Source: an uncultured Oscillospiraceae bacterium (GTDB lineage Bacteria; Bacillota; Clostridia; Oscillospirales; JAAYXM01). From it: a stretch of DNA of 12,377 nucleotides. Position numbers and translations under genes: made by a program. The notes beneath the pieces were generated by a model. The model was given only the letters and a program-made list of their open reading frames with translations, was not told the DNA's origin and made no database searches. Where the stretch lies: positions 1 through 12,377 of the forward strand of contig CAKSEF010000053.1 in assembly GCA_934446465.1 (NCBI GenBank). Reading direction: 5' to 3'. Of this stretch, positions 6,667 through 12,377 are shown piece after piece; position 1 is the first letter of the stretch; each line of letters starts with the position of its first letter.

Positions 6667-8420
6667 ATGCTTTCACCCTTAAGATTCTCAAGTGGAAATA
6701 TGACCGAAACGGTCGTTCCCCTGCCGTAAATACTGTCTAGCTTTATTTTTCCGCCGTAATGCTCAACAATTTCCTTTGCAATGGCAAGACCGAGACCCGT
6801 TCCGCCCTTTTCACGGCTCCGTGCTTTGTCGACCCTGTAAAATCTTTCAAACAGGCGCGGAAGGTCCTTCTGCGGAATACCTATTCCGTTGTCGCGAACC
6901 GTGATTACCACGGTATCGCCGTTCTTCTCCGCGGAGAAGTCTATTTTTCCGTTGTCAGGCGTGTACTTAACAGCATTTGACAGGAAGTTCACGAATATCT
7001 GCTCTATCCTTTCACGGTCGGCAGTGATTTCGGGAAGCTCGGAATCTATCGAAAGCGAGAGCTTGTGATTGTGCCGTCTCGCCTCAATCTCCATTGAGCG
7101 ATAGGCATTCTCAACGCTCTTCTTGAGCGGGAATTTCTCCGTTTTCCAGTCCATTTTCGCCGAATCAAGGCGGGAGAGCGTGAGCAGGTCTTTTACTATC
7201 CTCGTCATTCTGTCCGTCTCGTTGAGTATTACCTCAAAGAAGCTCTTTTTCATCTCATCGGGCGTGTCCGGATTTTCCGCAAGCGTTTCCGTATAACTCT
7301 TTACATTCGTAAGCGGTGTGCGAAGCTCGTGCGAGACGTTTGCAATGAACTCCCGGCGCGAGTTTTCAAGCTTCTGCTGTTCAGTAAAATCGTGTATAAC
7401 GGCTATTACTCCGCGCTCGGCGCTCTCGCCGAACGGCGCAAAGCTGACCTTCAGGTTCTTTTCGCCGATGTCAAGGCTTTCCTCAATATGCCCCTCCGAA
7501 ACGGCGAGGAGCTTCGAAAACGGTATTGTGTCCTTCCCGAACACGTCTTCATAAGTCTTTGTCTCTCTGCCCGAAAGCCCGAGCATGCCCACCGCCGCCG
7601 GGTTGTAGTGTATAAGCCCGCCGTCCGCGGAAAACGCGGCTACGCCGTCCGTCATATACAAAAACAGCGTATCGAGCTTTTTTCTCTCTCCCTCGACCTT
7701 TGCGATTGTTCTGTTGAGCGCGTCCGCCATGTCGTTGAATGTTTCCGTCAGCGTTCCTATCTCGTCGTTTGACGAGACGGAGAGCTTAGTGTCAAGTTCG
7801 CCGAGAGAGAGGAGCTTTGCGCCCTTCGTTATGTTTTCGATTGGGTTCGTTATCGTCTTTGCGAAAATAAAGCTCAATATAACGGCGATTAAGAGCGCAA
7901 ACAGCATCGAACGCAGGATTATAACAAACATTGAAGATGTGATGTTCTGCATATCCTGCTTCGTATCCTTAATATAAACGATGTACTTAACCTCGTCATT
8001 TACTGTTATCGGGCAGGCGCGGTCGATGTACCCGCTCGAGATGCGCTTCTCCTGACCGATTTTTCCGCCGAGCGCGGTTATCACGGCCGGGGTTCGCACC
8101 ACCTTGTCGTCATTTGAACCGCAGAGCGTTTCACCCGTCTTTCCGTCGAGTATGTAATAGTTGCGGTAACTGCTTATTCTGAGCGCGGAAGAGCGCGCCG
8201 AAAGCGCGGAAGCAAGCCTCTCGGCACCGTTTTCCGCCGCAGCCTCGGCCTTCAGCGCAGAAAACAGGTCCGCGCTGAAAACGGAGTTCATCTGCTCCGT
8301 AAAGTCGTCAAAATAATAGACGGAAACACGGTTTAGGAGAAACGTCCCGACTATTGCCATTACGGAGACAATCAACAGCACAAGTATTACAACGAGCTTC
8401 ATCTGAAGTGAACGCACCAA
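6663..8420 (-). CDS. walK: Cell-wall sensor histidine kinase WalK (VicK/YycG)
   Basis: WalK is the membrane histidine kinase that phosphorylates WalR in response to wall status. The 585-residue product has the full classical layout: membrane helix 1 (about 9-30), extracellular sensor domain (about 31-162), helix 2 (about 163-186), HAMP (about 187-240), cytoplasmic PAS (about 248-345), then the kinase core. The H-box SHELRTPL carries His364. The N-box is at 474-487 with Asn482, the G1 box DNGIGIP at 510-516, the F-box near 524-530 and the G2 box GGTGLGLA at 539-546. The extracellular domain has the size of the WalK PAS-like domain. The start is taken as TTG 8420, with GGTGG 6 nt upstream, because MVRSLQ resembles family N-termini. 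A GTG one codon later is nearly as good. It lies 22 nt after walR, and the stop overlaps walH. Confidence 0.95.
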   Translation of the reverse strand: MVRSLQMKLVVILVLLIVSVMAIVGTFLLNRVSVYYFDDFTEQMNSVFSADLFSALKAEAAAENGAERLASALSARSSALRISSYRNYYILDGKTGETLCGSNDDKVVRTPAVITALGGKIGQEKRISSGYIDRACPITVNDEVKYIVYIKDTKQDMQNITSSMFVIILRSMLFALLIAVILSFIFAKTITNPIENITKGAKLLSLGELDTKLSVSSNDEIGTLTETFNDMADALNRTIAKVEGERKKLDTLFLYMTDGVAAFSADGGLIHYNPAAVGMLGLSGRETKTYEDVFGKDTIPFSKLLAVSEGHIEESLDIGEKNLKVSFAPFGESAERGVIAVIHDFTEQQKLENSRREFIANVSHELRTPLTNVKSYTETLAENPDTPDEMKKSFFEVILNETDRMTRIVKDLLTLSRLDSAKMDWKTEKFPLKKSVENAYRSMEIEARRHNHKLSLSIDSELPEITADRERIEQIFVNFLSNAVKYTPDNGKIDFSAEKNGDTVVITVRDNGIGIPQKDLPRLFERFYRVDKARSREKGGTGLGLAIAKEIVEHYGGKIKLDSIYGRGTTVSVIFPLENLKGESI

Positions 8421-8442
8421 AACTCACCACCGAACGAAAAAT

Positions 8443-9135
8443 TTAGTCAGCAAACATATATCCCGCTCCGCGGCGCGTAATTATACGGCGCGGTTCCGCG
8501 GGGTTATCCTCAATCTTCTCGCGGAGACGGCGCACGGTTACGTCCACTGTCCGCAAATCCCCGTAGTAGTCGTATTTCCACACGCTTGCCATAAGCTCCT
8601 CGCGTGAAAATACCTTGTTCGGCTGAGTCGCAAGGAATTTAATGAGGTCGAACTCGCGCGGGGTGAGCTCAACGTGCGTCCCGCTCTTTCTGACCTCGAG
8701 ACTTCTGAGGTTAATTGTGATATTTCCGAAAACGAGCTTCTCGCCGTCGGATACGCTTTCATCGGACGGCTTCAGCGTGCGGCGCACATTTGCCTTAATG
8801 CGTGCCATAAGCTCGCGCATGGAAAACGGCTTTGTGATATAGTCATCTGCGCCAAGCTCAAGCCCGAGAACCTTGTCCACTTCCTCCTCACGCGCCGTCA
8901 GCATGATTATCGGAACATTTGACGTGCTTCTTACACGCTTGCAGACTTCAAATCCGTCAAGCTTCGGGAGCATGACGTCAAGAAGTATCAAATCCGGGTT
9001 TTCGTCCTGCGCTTTTGAAAGGCCGTCTTCGCCGTCATAGGCGCATATTACCGAATAACCCTCCTTTTTCAGATTAAATTCAAGGATGTCGGCTATTGCC
9101 TTTTCATCCTCAACCACAAGTATTCTCTTCTCCAT
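8443..9135 (-). CDS. walR: OmpR-family response regulator WalR (VicR/YycF)
   Basis: WalR is the DNA-binding partner of WalK and controls wall hydrolases and related genes. It is essential in many Firmicutes. The 230-residue product has a receiver domain (1-120) and a winged-helix domain (about 130-229). The receiver has the acidic pair Glu9-Asp10, the phospho-acceptor Asp53 in LLDVMLP, Thr80, Lys102 in TKPF, and Thr101, the residue phosphorylated by PrkC in B. subtilis. The opening ILVVEDEKAIADILEFNLKK is very close to Bacillus WalR as I remember it. The output domain has LTPREFDLIKFLA and the VDVTVRRLREKIE recognition helix. The ATG at 9135 is chosen over the longer frame (to 9222) because AGGAGGAG precedes it and family N-termini begin here. 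It lies 11 nt after nudF. Confidence 0.96.
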   Translation of the reverse strand: MEKRILVVEDEKAIADILEFNLKKEGYSVICAYDGEDGLSKAQDENPDLILLDVMLPKLDGFEVCKRVRSTSNVPIIMLTAREEEVDKVLGLELGADDYITKPFSMRELMARIKANVRRTLKPSDESVSDGEKLVFGNITINLRSLEVRKSGTHVELTPREFDLIKFLATQPNKVFSREELMASVWKYDYYGDLRTVDVTVRRLREKIEDNPAEPRRIITRRGAGYMFAD

Positions 9136-9146
9136 TCCTGCTCCTC

Positions 9147-9677
9147 CTATCCTCTCATAAGCCTCTCGGCGCGGAGAATAAGCACGGCGGTTTTTGCGTC
9201 GTCTATTATTCCCCTGTCGCACATGTCAACCGCGTCTGACAGGCTGTATTTTTCTATATTCAGGAACTCGCCCTCGTCGGGGTGGCATTCCCCCTTGTGA
9301 AGCCCCGTCGCTATATAGAGATGTATGCGTTCAGTCATACACCCGGGCGACGGATAGACAAATCCGAGATATTTCATGCTGTCCGCCGAAAGCCCCGTTT
9401 CCTCGGAAAGCTCGCGTATCCCGCACTGGAGGTGCGCCTCGCCCTTTTCCACTTTGCCCGCGGGAGCTTCCAAAATGTCAATCCCGAACGGATACCTGAA
9501 CTGGCGCACGAGCGTTATCTCGCCGTTTTCCGACACGGGCAGAATTGCAACTCCGTCAGCGTGTTCGCAGACCTCGCGCGTGCTTCTTCTTCCGTTTTCA
9601 AGCTCAACGGAGTCAACGCGCATATTCATAATTTTCCCGTCGTAGATACGGCGCGAATCAATTTTGTTTTCTTTCAT
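9147..9677 (-). CDS. nudF: Nudix ADP-ribose pyrophosphatase
   Basis: The product is predicted to split ADP-ribose into AMP and ribose 5-phosphate, recycling NAD breakdown products and removing a reactive sugar. It has 176 residues. The Nudix box is complete (Gly74, Glu80, then REL-SEETGL at 88-96), and the preceding LVRQFRYPFGIDILEAPAG is characteristic of the ADP-ribose pyrophosphatase subfamily. A proline (Pro111), about 15 residues after the box, is the recognised marker for this substrate. The frame extends upstream to 9830, but the ATG at 9677 has GAGG 9 nt upstream and gives the normal family length. It overlaps the end of cinA by 20 nt, and walR follows after 11 nt. A related nucleotide-sugar hydrolase is possible but less likely. 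Confidence 0.93.
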   Translation of the reverse strand: MKENKIDSRRIYDGKIMNMRVDSVELENGRRSTREVCEHADGVAILPVSENGEITLVRQFRYPFGIDILEAPAGKVEKGEAHLQCGIRELSEETGLSADSMKYLGFVYPSPGCMTERIHLYIATGLHKGECHPDEGEFLNIEKYSLSDAVDMCDRGIIDDAKTAVLILRAERLMRG

Positions 9678-10914
9678 ATTTTTCCGCCTCTTTGCGAAGT
9701 ATATTAAACGCCTCCTGAGCCGCGCGGTTTCTCGAATGGATTCTGCTCTTCGGCTCGTAAATCTTTGAAACCGTGGTCTTGCCGCCGAGGCATACCGCGA
9801 CATACACGGTTCCGCCCGGATTTTTTTCATCGCCCGTTTCGGGGTCGGCCCAGCCCGTAACGCCTATGCCCGCGTCGGTGCCGAACTTTTCGCAGGCGGA
9901 CTGCGCCAGCGCCTCGGCACACTCACGGCTTACCGCGCCGTATTTTTCAAGAAGTCCGTGCGAAATTCCGAGTACCTTCTCCTTAATCTCGTTATTATAC
10001 GCGCAGACTCCGCCGTAAAATACGTCGGACGCGCCCGAAATATCGGTTATAAGCTTTGAAACAAGCCCTCCCGTGCAGGATTCTGCCGTTGCAAGGGTGA
10101 GTCCCTTTTCGCGGAGAACTCCGAACGCCGTTTCGTGGAGCGTGCCGATGTCCACGCTGTAAACCACATCTCCGAGAATATCACGGACGCGTTCGATTAC
10201 GGGGCGCGTCATCGCGTCGGCTTCCTTCTCGTCGTCCGCCTTTCCCGTAACGCGGAGAACAACCTCTCCGTCCTTTGCATACGGAGCAAGAGTCGGATTT
10301 GTCATCGTCTCCGCAAACGAAGCGATTTTGCTCTCGACCTCGGACTCTCCCATTCCGTAAATATGGATTCCGTGGGAAACGAGATGCGAAGACGTGAGCT
10401 TTTTAAGATACGGAATCATGCGGTATTTTATCATCGGCTCGCACTCGTTCGGCGGACCGGGGAGCATTATCAGAATTTTTCCGTTCTCGGAAATCGCGCA
10501 TCCGGGCGCCGTTCCCCAATCATTGACGAAAACCGTACAGCCCTCGGGGAGATATGCCTGGCGCTTGTTGTTCTCCGTCATTTTCCGTCCGCGCTTTTTG
10601 AAATATGCCTCAATCTTCAAAAGCGCATCCTCGGAAAAGACGAGTTCCTTTCCGAATGCCCTTGCCGAGACGACCTTTGTCAAATCGTCGAACGTCGGCC
10701 CGAGACCGCCTGTCGTTATTATTATATCCGCGCGTTCCTTTGCATTCCGGACAGCCGACTCAAGGCGATCGGGGTTATCCCCGACAACTGTCTGGTAATA
10801 CGCGTTTATTCCAAGCTCGGAAAGTGCTCGCGCAACGGCAACGGCGTCTGTATTTGTAATTTCACCGAGAAGTATCTCCGTGCCCACGGAGATTATTTCA
10901 GCCGAGAGATTCAA
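9658..10914 (-). CDS. cinA: CinA: ADP-ribose pyrophosphatase-like / NMN deamidase (competence-damage inducible protein)
   Basis: This is a 418-residue two-domain CinA. The N-terminal domain (about 5-170) is the molybdopterin-binding-like fold with TTGGLGPTFDD (67-77) and MLPGPPNE (150-157). In Thermus this domain hydrolyses ADP-ribose. A small KH-like linker (about 175-250) follows, then the CinA C-terminal domain (about 258-410), the NMN deamidase (PncC) that converts NMN to nicotinate mononucleotide. Its AESCTGGL (277-284, catalytic Ser279) and the CAYNNEIK segment with Tyr306 and Lys311 are intact. The usual GIAGP motif reads GWADP here (354-358). The start is TTG 10914, with GAGGG 8 nt upstream and no suitable ATG at the family N-terminus. 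It lies 16 nt after thiI and overlaps nudF by 20 nt, so the NAD-salvage genes are probably coupled. Confidence 0.96.
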   Translation of the reverse strand: MNLSAEIISVGTEILLGEITNTDAVAVARALSELGINAYYQTVVGDNPDRLESAVRNAKERADIIITTGGLGPTFDDLTKVVSARAFGKELVFSEDALLKIEAYFKKRGRKMTENNKRQAYLPEGCTVFVNDWGTAPGCAISENGKILIMLPGPPNECEPMIKYRMIPYLKKLTSSHLVSHGIHIYGMGESEVESKIASFAETMTNPTLAPYAKDGEVVLRVTGKADDEKEADAMTRPVIERVRDILGDVVYSVDIGTLHETAFGVLREKGLTLATAESCTGGLVSKLITDISGASDVFYGGVCAYNNEIKEKVLGISHGLLEKYGAVSRECAEALAQSACEKFGTDAGIGVTGWADPETGDEKNPGGTVYVAVCLGGKTTVSKIYEPKSRIHSRNRAAQEAFNILRKEAEKYERKQN

Positions 10915-10930
10915 ACAAAATTCCCTCTTT

Positions 10931-12091
10931 CTATATTATTTCTGTGTTGTTGACCGCTTCAAGCACAAGCTCGTCAAACGGGAGCTTTTTCTCCTCCGCT
11001 TCGACATATTCAAGCTTCGGCTTTGTTCTCGGGTGTTTCGGGGTGAACACCGTACAGCAGTCCTCATACGGGAGAATAGACGTTTCAAATGTATTTATCT
11101 TCCGCGCGATTGTAACTATCTCTTCCTTGTCCATTCCGATTACGGGGCGCAGCACGGGAAGCGAAAGCCCCGCGCCCGTAACTCCGAGAGCTTCCATCGT
11201 CTGGCTTGCCACCTGACCGAGACTCTCGCCCGTAATTAAACATCCGCAGTTATTTTCAACGGCGAGCTTTTCGGCTATGCTCATCATGAATCTGCGCATT
11301 ATTATTGTAAACAGTTCTTCCCTGCAATGTGCGCGGATTTCCTCCTGAATTTTTGTAAACGGCACAACGGCGACCTTGATATTTCCCGCGTATTCGCCCA
11401 CAATTTTTGCAAGCGTAAGCACTTTTTCCTTTGCCCGCTCCGATGTGTACGGGTATGAGAAGAAATGAACCCCGAAAAGCTCCACTCCGCGCTTTGCCAT
11501 CATGTATGCCGCAACCGGACTGTCTATTCCGCCCGAAAGAAGAATTGCTCCGCGCCCGTTTATTCCGATTGGGAGTCCGCCCGCGCCCGGAGTCGGATTC
11601 GCGTGGACGTATGCCGCGCGGTCGCGTATTTCCACCCTTACACATACATCGGGATTTTTAACATCCACCTCTATGTTGTCAAATTCGTCATGGAGCGCGC
11701 TTCCGACCTCAAACGCAATCTCGGGGGACTTCTTCGGGAACGATTTGTCGGCGCGCTTTGCCTCAACCTTGAACGTGCGCGCACGCGATAAATCGTCGTA
11801 AAGATAACTCTTCGCCGTATTTATTATTTCACCGATATCCTTTTCACATTCCGCGGCGCGCGAAATATTCACAATGCCGAATACTTTTTTTATCGCCTCG
11901 AATGCCCCGAACGTGTCGCAGGAGTCGTCCTGCGGCTCAACGTATATAGTCGACTGCATACAGTATATTTTAAATGAACCGAATTTTCTTATGCGCCATG
12001 CGATGTTTTTCATAAGACGCTTTTCAAAATTTCCGCGGTTAAGACCCTTAAGAACAAGCTCGCCGAGCTTGAGAAGCATTATTTCTTTCAA
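10931..12091 (-). CDS. thiI: tRNA sulfurtransferase ThiI (4-thiouridine synthase), no rhodanese domain
   Basis: ThiI adenylates tRNA uridine 8 and inserts sulfur to make 4-thiouridine. In many bacteria it also supplies sulfur for the thiamine thiazole. The 386-residue product has an N-terminal ferredoxin-like part, a THUMP domain (about 60-165) and a PP-loop ATP pyrophosphatase domain with LSGGIDSPVAA (185-195), TGESLGQVASQT (287-298) and PYEDCCTVF (341-349). Cys345 matches the catalytic Cys344 of E. coli. It ends without the rhodanese extension of the E. coli enzyme, as in Bacillus and Clostridia. I chose TTG 12091, with GGGTGG 6 nt upstream, because KEIMLLKLGELVLKGLNR is a typical clostridial N-terminus. 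An ATG at 12115, with AGG 6 nt upstream, would add eight residues. The usual partner, a cysteine desulfurase gene, is not in the window. Confidence 0.95.
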   Translation of the reverse strand: MKEIMLLKLGELVLKGLNRGNFEKRLMKNIAWRIRKFGSFKIYCMQSTIYVEPQDDSCDTFGAFEAIKKVFGIVNISRAAECEKDIGEIINTAKSYLYDDLSRARTFKVEAKRADKSFPKKSPEIAFEVGSALHDEFDNIEVDVKNPDVCVRVEIRDRAAYVHANPTPGAGGLPIGINGRGAILLSGGIDSPVAAYMMAKRGVELFGVHFFSYPYTSERAKEKVLTLAKIVGEYAGNIKVAVVPFTKIQEEIRAHCREELFTIIMRRFMMSIAEKLAVENNCGCLITGESLGQVASQTMEALGVTGAGLSLPVLRPVIGMDKEEIVTIARKINTFETSILPYEDCCTVFTPKHPRTKPKLEYVEAEEKKLPFDELVLEAVNNTEII

Positions 12092-12134
12092 ACGAAACCA
12101 CCCTTTAATCAGCATAACTTACCTATACACAGCA

Positions 12135-12163
12135 ATTATACAACATTCGGAGTTATTTAACAA
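12135..12163 (-). promoter_or_regulatory. Sigma-A promoter for the thiI-cinA-nudF-walRKHI operon
   Basis: On the minus strand, TTGTTA (12158-12163) and a perfect TATAAT (12135-12140) are separated by 17 nt. The predicted start of transcription is near 12128, about 36 nt before the preferred thiI start. It is the only good promoter I see ahead of the seven closely packed genes from thiI to walI, although I cannot exclude promoters hidden inside coding sequence. Confidence 0.82.
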
Positions 12164-12184
12164 TAGTGATTTATGTCTTTCCGC

Positions 12185-12229
12185 ACCGCAAAGCCGTATA
12201 TTCCGAATATAATTCGCTTGATTTGCGGT
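12185..12229. repeat. Nested inverted repeats in the divergent intergenic region
   Basis: An outer perfect 8-bp inverted repeat, ACCGCAAA (12185-12192) with TTTGCGGT (12222-12229), encloses an inner 7-bp one, TATATTC (12197-12203) with GAATATA (12205-12211). The pair lies between the two divergent promoters, about 20 nt upstream of the thiI -35 box and touching the -35 box of the rightward promoter. This placement would suit an operator for a dimeric regulator. I cannot name a regulator from the sequence. Confidence 0.5.
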
Positions 12230-12256
12230 TGAATTTGAAAAAGCGGATTGTATACT
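12229..12256 (+). promoter_or_regulatory. Putative rightward promoter
   Basis: TTGAAT (12229-12234) and TATACT (12251-12256) are separated by 16 nt on the plus strand, upstream of the small open frame that begins at 12303. The -35 agrees with consensus at four positions and the -10 at five. The predicted start is near 12263, giving a leader of about 40 nt. Confidence 0.6.
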
Positions 12257-12257
12257 G

Positions 12258-12269
12258 AAACTTAAGTTT
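12258..12269. promoter_or_regulatory. Perfect 12-bp palindrome over the rightward transcription start
   Basis: AAACTTAAGTTT is a perfect palindrome directly after the -10 box of the rightward promoter. It overlaps a second, shorter one (AAGTTTAACTT, 12264-12274), so three AAGTTT-like half-sites lie side by side at 12258-12275. A repressor bound here would block initiation. The assignment as an operator is inference from position and symmetry. Confidence 0.45.
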
Positions 12270-12302
12270 AACTTTGTTATCAGAAGCTGTGGGGGAATGT
12301 AT

Positions 12303-12377
12303 ATGTATATCGCTTTTTTGCTTTTGGCCGCCGTTTTGTCCTCGGGAGGACTCAGCCTGTCTTACAAAAAGGGTGCC
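12303..12377 (+). CDS. N-terminus of an unidentified membrane protein, cut by window edge
   Basis: An open frame from ATG 12303 runs to the right edge (25 codons). GGGGG lies 7 nt upstream (12291-12295), better placed for this ATG than for the in-frame ATG at 12297. The visible residues are a hydrophobic run rich in Leu and Ala (about 2-12), then Ser and Gly, then SYKKGA, as at the start of a membrane helix followed by a positively charged loop. This would suit a multi-pass transporter, for example of the drug/metabolite (EamA) type, or a signal peptide. Too little is visible to name it. It is divergent from thiI and has its own candidate promoter. Confidence 0.6.
   Translation, partial: MYIAFLLLAAVLSSGGLSLSYKKGA

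Noticed and set aside
8190..8220. Short direct repeats of GCGCGGAAG in the walK sensor domain
   Set aside because: Only two imperfect copies, explained by an Ala/Ser-rich coding stretch. There is no array or mobile-element structure.
9213..9243. CCTGTC / GACAGG inverted repeat near the end of nudF, ahead of walR
   Set aside because: A 6-bp stem with a 19-nt loop inside coding sequence and no U-tract is too weak to call a terminator or operator.
11256..11645. A 129-codon minus-strand open frame inside thiI
   Set aside because: It is out of frame within the conserved ThiI PP-loop region, and its product is a basic, Gly/Arg-rich sequence with no recognisable domain.

Overview
This window looks like a chromosomal housekeeping segment from a Firmicute, most likely a member of the Clostridia. 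The main reasons are a Bacillus/Clostridia-type WalR-WalK-WalH(YycH)-WalI(YycI)-WalJ(YycJ)-RlmH gene set, a ThiI without a rhodanese domain, purine-rich Shine-Dalgarno sites, frequent TTG starts and sigma-A-type promoters. I see no phage, transposon, CRISPR, tRNA or rRNA signal. Assignments rest on motifs read by eye and recalled family features, not on database searches.

Layout. Eleven genes run on the minus strand, so they are transcribed from right to left. From the right edge the order is thiI (tRNA 4-thiouridine/thiazole sulfur transfer), cinA (NMN deamidase and ADP-ribose pyrophosphatase family), nudF (Nudix ADP-ribose pyrophosphatase), walR, walK, walH and walI. A gap of about 150 bases with a strong promoter follows, then murA (first committed step of peptidoglycan synthesis). 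A terminator-like hairpin comes next, then walJ (metallo-beta-lactamase fold nuclease), rlmH (23S rRNA methyltransferase) and pgcA (phospho-sugar mutase), which is cut by the left edge. At the right edge, after a divergent regulatory region at about 12.12-12.30 kb, a short plus-strand reading frame begins a membrane-type protein that runs off the window.

Transcription. The thiI promoter (12135-12163) can drive a tight operon thiI-cinA-nudF-walRKHI, with gaps of 11-32 nt or overlaps of 4-20 nt. A second promoter (4410-4438) drives murA through an unusually U-rich leader of roughly 90 nt. The murA-walJ hairpin (2984-3012) could partly separate murA from walJ-rlmH-pgcA. The divergent region holds nested inverted repeats and a perfect 12-bp palindrome over the likely start of the rightward transcript, so it may bind a regulator.

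How the genes fit together. WalK/WalR with the membrane proteins WalH and WalI form the cell-wall-monitoring two-component system. MurA is a wall-synthesis enzyme embedded in the same cluster, and the phospho-sugar mutase may supply glucose 1-phosphate for glycans. CinA and NudF overlap by 20 nt and both act on NAD breakdown products. The window is mostly ordinary. I found no convincing undescribed system, and the points worth a second look are regulatory and organisational.
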